Translations under genes and position numbers: made by a program
In this document: positions 1 to 5,405 of the stretch, in pieces
Numbering within the stretch: position 1 is the first letter of the stretch
How the letters are laid out: the number at the start of each line of letters is the position of its first letter
DNA from: Candidatus Galligastranaerophilus intestinigallinarum
GTDB lineage: Bacteria > Cyanobacteriota > Vampirovibrionia > Gastranaerophilales > Gastranaerophilaceae
Direction of reading: 5' to 3'
DNA: 5,928 nucleotides
NCBI GenBank assembly: GCA_018715855.1
Contig: DVKW01000070.1
Span: 1 to 5,928, forward strand
The notes under the pieces: generated by a model
The model's input: only the letters and a program-made list of their open reading frames with translations
Databases searched by the model: none
What the model was told of the DNA's origin: nothing

Positions 1-451
1 CCATATTTTTTAAAACAGGCAAAATTTTATATTCTTCATATGCTTTAAAAGCTTGAAATTCTTTTATTGTTCCTTTTTTTTGAACCGCTTTATATAATTT
101 TTTTCTTGAATCGGGTTTTTTTCTTTCCCCTCTTGGAATTTGGCAAGTTAAAATTATATGAACCTTATCTGAAATTAAATCAATGGCATCAATTAATTCT
201 TCAATTTGCTTGTCATCAAGCTTTGCTTTTTTACCATCTAAAAAATATTTATCTGCTTTAATTTGAATAACAACATCGCCAAACATCATTGGCTGCGACC
301 TTAAAAGATAAACAAATTCAGAAAAATCCGGGTTATCTGAAACTTTAAAATTAAGTTCAGAGATATTTTCCCCCAAAACCTTATTTTTTATTTCATCAAT
401 TTCTTTTTCTATTAAAAAATCTTCTTCGCCCCAAAAAAATGATAACGGCAT
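1..451 (-). CDS. holA: DNA polymerase III delta subunit (HolA), N-terminal part, cut by left window edge
   Basis: The delta subunit of the DNA polymerase III clamp loader opens the beta sliding clamp so that it can be loaded on primed DNA at the replication fork. Reading right to left from the ATG at 451 gives 150 uninterrupted codons that reach the edge. The N-terminus (LSFFWGEEDFLIEKEI, residues 3-18) matches the family's opening strand and 'Y-G-E-(D/E)-x-F-L-I' signature. Residues 51-66 (RSQPMMFGDVVIQIKA) fit the 'slP-x-F-x-d-r-R-V-V' block. Residues 113-136 (PDSRKKLYKAVQ...GTIKEFQ) fit the 'D-x-R-x-K-x-x-K...G-x-x-x-x-F' block at the end of the first AAA+-like domain. About half the usual ~330-340 residues are visible; the collar domain is missing. 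The Shine-Dalgarno is weak (GAAAGAAAGA). It lies 52 bases after the symporter gene and may be co-transcribed with it. The identification rests on motif recognition. Confidence 0.85.
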   Translation of the reverse strand, partial: MPLSFFWGEEDFLIEKEIDEIKNKVLGENISELNFKVSDNPDFSEFVYLLRSQPMMFGDVVIQIKADKYFLDGKKAKLDDKQIEELIDAIDLISDKVHIILTCQIPRGERKKPDSRKKLYKAVQKKGTIKEFQAFKAYEEYKILPVLKNM

Positions 452-463
452 AATCTTTCTTTC

Positions 464-498
464 AAACTTTTATAAAAAAATTGTATCTTAAAAAGTTT
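464..498. repeat. AT-rich inverted repeat upstream of holA
   Basis: AAACTTTT (464-471) and AAAAGTTT (491-498) form a perfect 8-base inverted repeat with a 19-base loop. It occupies most of the 52-base gap between the symporter stop and the holA start. It has no GC-rich stem or proper T-tract for either gene, so I do not call it a terminator. A TACAAT-like -10 for holA lies inside the loop (minus strand, about 481-486) without a clear -35. It may be a weak holA promoter or simply AT-rich filler. Confidence 0.2.
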
Positions 499-503
499 AT
501 TTT

Positions 504-1835
504 TTAAATAGAAGTATAATTTTCTTCTTTAGCTTCAACTTTAGTTTGTTTTTTTGTAAATTCTTTAATTTGGATATTTTTCTTGCTTTGAATTGTATCT
601 TTTATAAATAAATGCATTTTTTCATAATCAAAAGCATTTTCCCACTTTGCAACAACAGCCGTTGCAACACAGTTGCCGATTAAATTAACCGTCGTTCTTC
701 CCATATCTAAAATTTGGTCTATTCCAAGCAAAATTGCAACACCGATTACAGGCAAATGGAAGCCTGCCAATGTGCCTGTTAAAACAACCAAAGAAACCCT
801 TGGCACACCCGCAATGCCTTTGGATGTAAGCATCAAAGTCAACATTATTGCAAGCTGCTGGCTTATATTTAATTCAACACCTGCAATTTGTGCACAAAAG
901 AGCGCGGTTAAAGAAAGATAAAGCGTGGAGCCATCTAAGTTAAAAGTGTAGCCTGTCGGCATAACAAAACTAACAATATTTTTTGGCACGCCGAATTTTT
1001 CCATAACATCCATTGCCTTTGGAAGCGCAGCTTCAGAACTTGCCGTTGTGAAAGCCAAAAGCGCCGGTTCTTTAAGGGCTACAAGAAGCGACCTGAAAGG
1101 AACGTTGATTATTTTGCATGCAATAAACAAAACTCCAATTACAAATAAAATTAATGAGGCATAAGTTATAACAATTAATTTTGCATAACTTGATAAAATG
1201 CCAATGCCATTTTGCCCGATTGTTGCTGAAATTGCGCCAAAAACACCCAAAGGGGCAAAAAACATAACATATTCCGTGAATTTAAACATAATTTCACAGG
1301 TTGAATGCAAAAAGTCTAAAACAGGCCTTGCTTTTTGGCCTACAGCACAAATTGCAAGCGCAAAAAATATTGCAAAAACAACAATTTGCAATAAATTCCC
1401 TTCTGCCATTGCTTTAAAAACAGAGGTCGGAATCATATCCAAAATCATATGGGTTAAAGAATGGTCTATATGGACATTTTGCATTTTTTCCACTGCTGCC
1501 ATGGAAACATTTGATAAATCTATGTTAAAATCTACTCCGGGTTTAAAAATGTTTGCCATAACAAGCCCCAAAACAAGGGCAAATGTGGTGATTATTTCAA
1601 AATAAATAATTGTTTTAAGCCCGATTTTGCCCAAATTTTTAACATCACCATGGCCTGCTATGCCAACTACAAGCGTTGCAAAAATTAAGGGCGCAATAAT
1701 CATTTTAACCATTTTTAAAAATGCATCTGCAACAGGCTGCATTTTTGAAGCATGGGCAGGGTCTAACCAGCCGAAAATAACGCCCAGAACAAGCGCAAGA
1801 AATATAAATAATGTTAATTTAGAACTTTTAGACAA
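504..1835 (-). CDS. Dicarboxylate/amino acid:cation symporter (DAACS/SLC1 family), probably glutamate/aspartate type
   Basis: This is an inner-membrane secondary transporter of the GltPh/GltT/DctA fold, 443 residues against about 420-430 for the family. Visible landmarks are hairpin HP1 with TTASSEAALP (263-272), the TM7 signature FNLDGS (298-303, equivalent to the NMDGT motif), hairpin HP2 with SKGIAGVP (338-345), and TM8 with GIDQILDMGRTTVN (371-384). By alignment from memory to GltPh, D373, D377, R380, T381 and N384 match D390, D394, R397, T398 and N401. D377 normally holds the substrate amino group and R380 its side-chain carboxylate, so an acidic amino acid is more likely than a plain dicarboxylate. 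GltPh D405, a sodium ligand, is Asn here (N388). A Lys-rich cytoplasmic tail follows residue 400. The start is TTG at 1835, chosen because AGAGAGGG lies just upstream and no ATG fits. Coupling ion and exact substrate are unknown. Confidence 0.93.
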   Translation of the reverse strand: MSKSSKLTLFIFLALVLGVIFGWLDPAHASKMQPVADAFLKMVKMIIAPLIFATLVVGIAGHGDVKNLGKIGLKTIIYFEIITTFALVLGLVMANIFKPGVDFNIDLSNVSMAAVEKMQNVHIDHSLTHMILDMIPTSVFKAMAEGNLLQIVVFAIFFALAICAVGQKARPVLDFLHSTCEIMFKFTEYVMFFAPLGVFGAISATIGQNGIGILSSYAKLIVITYASLILFVIGVLFIACKIINVPFRSLLVALKEPALLAFTTASSEAALPKAMDVMEKFGVPKNIVSFVMPTGYTFNLDGSTLYLSLTALFCAQIAGVELNISQQLAIMLTLMLTSKGIAGVPRVSLVVLTGTLAGFHLPVIGVAILLGIDQILDMGRTTVNLIGNCVATAVVAKWENAFDYEKMHLFIKDTIQSKKNIQIKEFTKKQTKVEAKEENYTSI

Positions 1836-1839
1836 AAAA

Positions 1840-1847
1840 CCCTCTCT
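1840..1847 (-). promoter_or_regulatory. Ribosome binding site that fixes the TTG start of the symporter
   Basis: On the minus strand AGAGAGGG is followed by TTTT and then the TTG at 1835. This spacing is suitable for a Shine-Dalgarno interaction. It is the main support for a non-ATG start, together with the family-like N-terminus (hydrophobic first span beginning at about residue 7). Confidence 0.7.
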
Positions 1848-1860
1848 GTAATTTGCTTCT

Positions 1861-1913
1861 TTTATATGCCAAAATTTTACCGTTACGATTGTAATACAAA
1901 AATATTTTTTTTG
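1861..1913 (-). promoter_or_regulatory. Possible promoter region of the symporter gene
   Basis: The 78-base gap between yqeK and the symporter holds a TAAAAT -10-like box on the minus strand (1874-1879). Upstream is a T-rich stretch with TTGTAT, only 14 bases away, which is short. Next to the -10 is a small inverted repeat TTAC-N4-GTAA (1883-1894) that could be an operator half-pair. No terminator hairpin for yqeK is visible, so the symporter may also be transcribed from the nadD promoter. This is weak evidence. Confidence 0.25.
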
Positions 1914-2504
1914 CTAATTTTCTGTTATTTCAAGTAACCAATTGTAAACATCTATTGTAGTGGTGCATATATAAAGCTTTCTTTCAGCTAAACTTTTAAC
2001 AGTTTCAATAAAACATCTGAATAAGGCCTTATTTAAGCCTAATTCGCCTTCATTTTCATCCAAAATTTTTATAATTTGGTTTCTATATTCAATATCTCTT
2101 GTATTTTTTTCTATTTTATCCGCTAAAAATACAATTTTTTCCAATAATGTCATATTAACTCTGCCCAATGTGTGCCATCTTATAGCAGAAATTATTTCAG
2201 GGTCTGAAATTTTAAATTTTTCTTTTGCAAAATAAGCCCCGACAGGCGCATGGAGCGTTTTATAATTTTTTAATTCGTTTTTATCTAAATCGGGCAAATT
2301 TTCGCTTATAAATTTTCTTAAATCTTCTTTTGTCATACATTTTGCATTATCATGCAATAAACCTGCTATTTCAGCTTTTTTAATATCTGCATTATATCTT
2401 TTTGCAAGTTCAATTGCTTCTTGCATAACGCCTAATGTGTGAAAATATCTTTCGGAAGATAAATTTTCTTTTAAATAATTTTTAATTTCATCTATAGAGT
2501 TCAT
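1914..2504 (-). CDS. yqeK: YqeK-type HD-domain bis(5'-nucleosyl)-tetraphosphatase (symmetrical)
   Basis: YqeK enzymes are metal-dependent HD-domain hydrolases that split diadenosine tetraphosphate (Ap4A) into two ADP in the cytosol, keeping this stress-linked dinucleotide low. At 196 residues the length is typical. The metal-site residues are all present: H22 in RYFHTLG, the HD pair H51-D52 in AGLLHDNAK, H85 in LHAPVGA, H111 in IRWHTLGR, and D129 in FLADKIE. The WHT-x-GR and LAD-x-IE blocks are characteristic of YqeK and separate it from generic HD proteins. The ATG at 2504 sits inside the end of nadD (17-base overlap) with only a weak A-rich ribosome binding site, so translational coupling is likely. 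The nadD-yqeK order is the classical arrangement. The rsfS gene that often follows is absent; a transporter gene follows instead. Confidence 0.92.
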   Translation of the reverse strand: MNSIDEIKNYLKENLSSERYFHTLGVMQEAIELAKRYNADIKKAEIAGLLHDNAKCMTKEDLRKFISENLPDLDKNELKNYKTLHAPVGAYFAKEKFKISDPEIISAIRWHTLGRVNMTLLEKIVFLADKIEKNTRDIEYRNQIIKILDENEGELGLNKALFRCFIETVKSLAERKLYICTTTIDVYNWLLEITEN

Positions 2505-3063
2505 TTTCTTTTATATACCTTTTAACTTTTTCATCCACAAGCCCTGAAATATCAGCGCCATTTTTAACTTTTTCTCTAATTTCTGTTGATGATATATCAA
2601 TTGTATCAATGGAATCCGTTATTTCAAAATCAAAGCCTTTTTCTTTTAATTTTTCAATTTCTGCCCTTAATTCACCTGTTCTTTTTAAAACAATAAAGTG
2701 AACATTTTTCATTAAATAGTCTGAATTTTTCCAGCTTTCAATTTTTTTAAAAGCGTCAAAGCCTATAATATAATTTACTTTTTCGCCCTCTTTTTTATGT
2801 TTTAAAATTTCTTGAACCGTTCTATATGAATAAGAAGGCTTAGGAAGCTTAAATTCAATGTCTGAAACTTCAATGTTACCGCCAGATACAAGCTTTAACA
2901 TATTAAGCCTGTCTGCTGAATTTGTTTTAATTTCTTTATGGCAAGGAATATACGCAGGAACAAAAACAACTTTATTAAACCCCAATTTAGATATAATATC
3001 TTTTGCGGTTTTAATGTGCCCTTGATGAACGGGGTTAAATGTTCCAAAATAATAGCATTCCAT
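2488..3063 (-). CDS. nadD: Nicotinate (nicotinamide) mononucleotide adenylyltransferase
   Basis: NadD joins nicotinate mononucleotide to the AMP part of ATP, giving deamido-NAD in the NAD pathway in the cytosol. The 191-residue protein has the nucleotidyltransferase phosphate-binding block GTFNPVHQGH (7-16, with H13-x-G-H16), PAYIPCHK (36-43), PSYSYRTV (76-83), IIGFDAFKKIESW (99-111) and ISSTEIR (157-163), the last being the C-terminal ATP-binding motif. Two positions differ from the usual NadD pattern. The first glycine of the 'FGGTF' loop is Phe (F6), and the Asp usual in 'SYT-x-D-T' is Arg (R81). These may alter the preference for acid or amide mononucleotide, so nicotinamide mononucleotide activity is possible. 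The ATG at 3063 has no strong Shine-Dalgarno, and the N-terminus fits the family start. It overlaps yqeK and is divergent from rqcH across 23 bases. Confidence 0.92.
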   Translation of the reverse strand: MECYYFGTFNPVHQGHIKTAKDIISKLGFNKVVFVPAYIPCHKEIKTNSADRLNMLKLVSGGNIEVSDIEFKLPKPSYSYRTVQEILKHKKEGEKVNYIIGFDAFKKIESWKNSDYLMKNVHFIVLKRTGELRAEIEKLKEKGFDFEITDSIDTIDISSTEIREKVKNGADISGLVDEKVKRYIKENELYR

Positions 3064-3086
3064 AACTTTTATAATACAATAAAAAT
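3064..3086. promoter_or_regulatory. 23-base divergent intergenic region of nadD and rqcH
   Basis: Two start codons face away from each other across 23 AT-only-like bases. On the plus strand TATAAT (3070-3075) is a perfect -10 for rqcH, which would start transcription about five bases before the ATG. On the minus strand TATTAT/TATAAA in the same bases could serve nadD. I find no good -35 for either. Neither gene has an evident Shine-Dalgarno here, so very short or absent leaders are plausible. Promoters inside the opposite coding sequence are the alternative. Confidence 0.4.
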
Positions 3087-4634
3087 ATGCAAAACCTAGA
3101 TTCTCTAACTTTAAAATTCTTTTTTGAAGAAAATAAAAATTTCTTTATAGGTGGCGTTATTCAAAAAATTCAAATGCCATCAAGAAAAGAGGTTATTTTT
3201 TATATAAGAAATTTAGGCGAAAACAGAAAACTTTATATTAATATTGACCCAAAATACCAGCACATTTGTTTTATTGAAGATAAAAACGATTATCTTCTAA
3301 AAATTCCAAACAAACCCCCAATGTTTTGCATGCAATTAAGAAAATATTTGGAAGGCGCAAAAATAATTAATGCTCAAATTGTTCCATATGAGAGAATAAT
3401 TGAATTTCATTTCAATGTTTTTGATGAATTCGGCATTTTAAACAGTTCAATTTTAGCTGTTGAATTAATGGGCAAATATTCAAATATAATTTTGTACAAC
3501 AAAAAAACAGGGCTTATTATTGGTTCTTGCCACAATGTTTCACCGGATAAAAGTTCAATAAGAGAAATTTATGGCGGAATAAAATATATAATGCCACCCA
3601 AGCAAAATAAACTTGATATTTTAAAAACAAGCTATTCAACTTTTTTAGAAAATAAAAGCGATATTAATAAAAACTTTTATTATTTTACAAAACCCTTTGC
3701 TGAATTTTTAACAAACAAAGCAAAAAGTGATGTTGAACTATTTGAACTGCTTCAAAATGCAGTTTTTAGCCCAAATTTAATAAAAGAATTTTGGGGAAAT
3801 AAAGAAGAAAATTTTAATTCAATAATTTATAATTATTATTCAAAAATAGTAACCAAAGACATCATAAAAAACAAAAAGCTTGAATTAACTAAAATTTTAA
3901 ATTCCAAAATAAAAAAAGAAAATAAAATTTTAGAAGAAAAAATAAACGATGAAAAATTTGAACGCTACAAAAAAACGGGCGACCTTATTTTGCAATATAT
4001 TTACCTTATTAAAGAAGGCAGTTCAAAAATTGTTTTAGAAAATTTGGAAATAGAACTTGACCCAAAATTAAAACCAAGCGAAAATGCCCAAAAATATTAT
4101 AAGCTTTATTCAAAATTGAAATCTGCAAAAATGATTTATGAAAAAAGAAAAGAAGATGCAAAAAATAATAAAGAATATATAGAAAACATTTTATTTTCGG
4201 TTCAAAATGCAGATAATATTGTTGAATTAAATGAAATTGAAGATGAAATTGATGAATTTATTCTTTTAAAGCCAAAAAAAGAAAAAAAGAAAGAAAAAAT
4301 TCAAGTTCAATTAATTGAATATAAAGGCTATAAAATGCTTTTAGGCAAAAACAATAAACAAAACGATTACATTATAAGAAAACTTTCAAACCCAGAAGAT
4401 ATCTGGCTTCATGCTTATAATTCACCATCTTCTCATTTAATCATTAAACAGGATGAAAAAGAAATAACAAATGAAATTCTTTTATATGCCGCAAAAATTG
4501 TAAAAGAAAATTCTCCAATGAAAAATTCAAGCAAAGCAAGTGTAATTTACACAAAAAGAAAATTCTTAAAAAGGCCGCCAAATACGCCAAACGGGTATGT
4601 GACATATAGAGAAGAAAAAGAAATTGTGATTTAG
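3087..4634 (+). CDS. rqcH: RqcH / NFACT-family ribosome quality-control protein
   Basis: RqcH (bacterial Rqc2/NEMF homologue, once annotated as fibronectin-binding protein) binds 50S subunits blocked by a peptidyl-tRNA and recruits tRNA-Ala to add a C-terminal alanine tail that marks the stalled chain for proteolysis. At 515 residues it is somewhat shorter than the ~570 of Bacillus. The NFACT-N domain covers about 1-170, with PPMFCMQLRKYLEG (77-90), ELMGKYSNIIL (126-136) and GGIKYIMPP (163-171). A helical and Lys/Glu-rich coiled-coil middle covers about 255-400, with LDPKLKPSENAQKYYKLYSKLK (324-345) as the family hallmark. The NFACT-R domain covers about 405-515, with GKNNKQND (420-427) and DIWLHAYNSPSSH (438-450). 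The conserved Asp-Arg pair of NFACT-N reads Glu-Arg (E102-R103). The start matches the family's usual N-terminus. No Shine-Dalgarno is seen. A terminator follows. Confidence 0.94.
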   Translation: MQNLDSLTLKFFFEENKNFFIGGVIQKIQMPSRKEVIFYIRNLGENRKLYINIDPKYQHICFIEDKNDYLLKIPNKPPMFCMQLRKYLEGAKIINAQIVPYERIIEFHFNVFDEFGILNSSILAVELMGKYSNIILYNKKTGLIIGSCHNVSPDKSSIREIYGGIKYIMPPKQNKLDILKTSYSTFLENKSDINKNFYYFTKPFAEFLTNKAKSDVELFELLQNAVFSPNLIKEFWGNKEENFNSIIYNYYSKIVTKDIIKNKKLELTKILNSKIKKENKILEEKINDEKFERYKKTGDLILQYIYLIKEGSSKIVLENLEIELDPKLKPSENAQKYYKLYSKLKSAKMIYEKRKEDAKNNKEYIENILFSVQNADNIVELNEIEDEIDEFILLKPKKEKKKEKIQVQLIEYKGYKMLLGKNNKQNDYIIRKLSNPEDIWLHAYNSPSSHLIIKQDEKEITNEILLYAAKIVKENSPMKNSSKASVIYTKRKFLKRPPNTPNGYVTYREEKEIVI

Positions 4635-4635
4635 G

Positions 4636-4681
4636 CTTGTAAATTGTTGCAAGAGTTATGTTTTACAAAAATTTACAAAAA
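4636..4681 (+). repeat. Hairpin and 10-base tandem repeat after rqcH
   Basis: Right after the rqcH stop, 4636-4653 can fold as a 7-pair stem (CTTGTAA / TTGCAAG, one G-U pair) with an ATTG loop. It is followed by two exact adjacent copies of TTTACAAAAA (4662-4671, 4672-4681). The first copy also pairs with TTGTAAA at 4637-4643, so two alternative folds exist. In such AT-rich DNA chance is a fair explanation. No T-tract follows, so this is not itself a terminator. Confidence 0.3.
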
Positions 4682-4688
4682 AAATATC

Positions 4689-4720
4689 AAATTTTGCTGA
4701 AAAAAAGCAAATTTTTTTCT
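4689..4720 (+). terminator. Rho-independent terminator of rqcH
   Basis: AAATTTTGCT (4689-4698) pairs with AGCAAATTT (4706-4714) with one bulged T and an A-rich loop, followed by a T-run ending TTTTTTTCT. It lies 55 bases after the rqcH stop and ahead of the next promoter, which separates the two transcripts. Confidence 0.65.
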
Positions 4721-4728
4721 TCAGACTA

Positions 4729-4757
4729 TTTAATTATTTAAAAAGATATGATATAAT
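4729..4757 (+). promoter_or_regulatory. Extended -10 promoter of the 53-residue gene
   Basis: TGATATAAT (4749-4757) is a perfect extended -10 (TGnTATAAT). At 17-base spacing the -35 position is TTTAAT (4729-4734), only a partial match, as is common for extended -10 promoters. Transcription would start near 4764, giving a leader of about 58 bases. Confidence 0.65.
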
Positions 4758-4804
4758 CTAGAAAATGGTGTTGTTCATATTATAAATTAAAGTGCTGTGT
4801 GTTA

Positions 4805-4815
4805 AAGGAAGGGGG
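4805..4815 (+). promoter_or_regulatory. Strong ribosome binding site deciding the ATG at 4822
   Basis: AAGGAAGGGGG sits six bases before the ATG at 4822. It is by far the most purine-rich G-containing stretch in this part of an AT-rich window. It argues for the ATG over the in-frame GTG at 4792, which would place this site inside the coding sequence. Confidence 0.75.
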
Positions 4816-4821
4816 CATTTC

Positions 4822-4983
4822 ATGGTTGCTTTAGCAGAAAAACTCAAAGTTAAGTCACCCATTAAATCGAAATTCAACGATGAATTTCAAAATTATCTTA
4901 AACAACAATGTTTAAAAACCACATTTAATGGTGTTGAACTTGAAGCATTTAGTTGGTACAAAAAAGTCTTGGGGCTTATGTAA
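4822..4983 (+). CDS. Small hypothetical protein, 53 residues
   Basis: I do not recognise this protein. It starts MVALAEKLKVKSPIKSKF and ends in a mixed amphipathic stretch with two aromatic positions (F45, W47) and a hydrophobic tail YKKVLGLM. The first 20 residues are basic (six Lys by residue 17), there is no membrane span, and there is one cysteine (C30). It is probably soluble. The case for a real gene is its complete set of expression signals: an extended -10 promoter 65 bases upstream, a strong ribosome binding site, and a near-perfect terminator 30 bases after the stop. It is monocistronic: rqcH upstream is closed by its own terminator, and the gene downstream is convergent. High expression is plausible from the signals. 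A nucleic-acid- or ribosome-associated role would fit the basic N-terminus, but that is speculation. Confidence 0.7.
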   Translation: MVALAEKLKVKSPIKSKFNDEFQNYLKQQCLKTTFNGVELEAFSWYKKVLGLM

Positions 4984-5013
4984 GATTAGAGGTGTTTAAA
5001 AAGATTTTAGCTT

Positions 5014-5042
5014 AAACCGAAAGGAATTCCTTTCGGTTTTTT
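5014..5042 (+). terminator. Strong Rho-independent terminator of the 53-residue gene
   Basis: AAACCGAAAGG (5014-5024) and CCTTTCGGTTT (5029-5039) pair perfectly around an AATT loop, and the T-run continues to 5042. The whole element is a 26-base palindrome. It is the clearest terminator in the window. Confidence 0.92.
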
Positions 5043-5057
5043 GCTTTATATACAAAT

Positions 5058-5098
5058 AAAAAAAGATGCTGTCTCGAGCAAAAACAGCATCTTTTTTT
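5058..5098. terminator. Bidirectional terminator between convergent small genes
   Basis: A perfect 15-base inverted repeat, A7-GATGCTGT (5058-5072) and ACAGCATC-T7 (5084-5098), encloses an 11-base loop. The A-run on one side and the T-run on the other give a GC-containing stem with a U-tract on either strand. It lies 40 bases past the stop of the minus-strand small gene and just behind the plus-strand terminator. It most likely ends the minus-strand transcript and backs up the plus-strand one. Confidence 0.85.
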
Positions 5099-5137
5099 GT
5101 GAAAGGGGAAATATATAAAGAATACGAAAAGGTAAAA

Positions 5138-5293
5138 TTATTTTCCGAATGAAGTTAAGTGTTCACTTGCAAGGTGAGCTAAATATGATTTTTTAAATTC
5201 TTCGCTTCCGCAAAATTCCACAACTGTTGGCGCAACAACAAGGCAAAAATACATAACACCTGCAAAAATAACTAAACTGATTGCTTCAAACAT
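5138..5293 (-). CDS. Small single-span membrane protein, 51 residues
   Basis: I do not recognise this protein. From the ATG at 5293 it is MFEAISLVIFAG... with one hydrophobic span at about residues 3-25 (rich in V, I, L, F, with one Cys at 17), then a short mixed-charge tail containing EFCGSEEFKKSY and ending SFGK. It is predicted to sit in the cytoplasmic membrane with a tail of about 26 residues. Two starts are credible. The ATG has GAGG eight bases upstream. A TTG at 5323 has AAGGAAG five bases upstream and would add MVYLESEALI (61 residues). I prefer the ATG because the span then begins directly at the N-terminus. The gene is alone between terminators (5406-5434 upstream, 5058-5098 downstream), which supports its reality. 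No function can be assigned. Confidence 0.55.
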   Translation of the reverse strand: MFEAISLVIFAGVMYFCLVVAPTVVEFCGSEEFKKSYLAHLASEHLTSFGK

Positions 5294-5352
5294 TATAAGT
5301 GCCTCGCTTTCTAAATAAACCAAATTGTCTTCCTTACAAAATTTGTATCGGC

Positions 5353-5405
5353 ACTATAAATTAAAACTTTAGCGGAAAATTTAATTTGTAATAAAAATTA
5401 ATATT
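5353..5405 (-). promoter_or_regulatory. Possible promoter of the small membrane protein gene
   Basis: The gap between the terminator at 5406 and the coding start must hold a promoter if the gene is transcribed separately. The best -10 candidate on the minus strand is TATAGT (5353-5358), about 30 bases before the TTG. The -35 region is only T-rich. Assignment is weak. Confidence 0.3.

Noticed and set aside
67..261. Plus-strand frame of 64 codons
   Set aside because: It lies opposite the N-terminal part of holA, has a low-complexity Phe/Leu-rich translation, and has no ribosome binding site. It is a shadow of the minus-strand gene.
673..1851. Three plus-strand frames (673-921, 1198-1605, 1627-1851)
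   Set aside because: All lie antisense within the symporter gene, whose protein is clearly conserved from end to end; none resembles a known protein.
1901..1912. T8 homopolymer as a phase-variation tract
   Set aside because: It is just upstream of the symporter promoter region but is short for this base composition, and similar runs occur across the window without any link to a surface or restriction gene.
3087..4634. Fibronectin-binding adhesin as the product
   Set aside because: The protein has NFACT-N, coiled-coil and NFACT-R domains and no signal peptide or cell-wall anchor. The old FbpA name for this family is misleading.
4662..4681. TTTACAAAAA tandem copies as a replication iteron or CRISPR-like array
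   Set aside because: There are only two adjacent copies in AT-rich sequence, with no spacers, no DnaA-box pattern and no associated genes.
4792..4821. GTG start giving a 63-residue version of the small protein
   Set aside because: It would bury the strong AAGGAAGGGGG site inside the coding sequence, and the GTG has no Shine-Dalgarno of its own.
5071..5083. CTCGAG within the hairpin loop as a cloning-linker trace
   Set aside because: A single six-base site in a natural terminator loop with no flanking vector sequence is best explained by chance.
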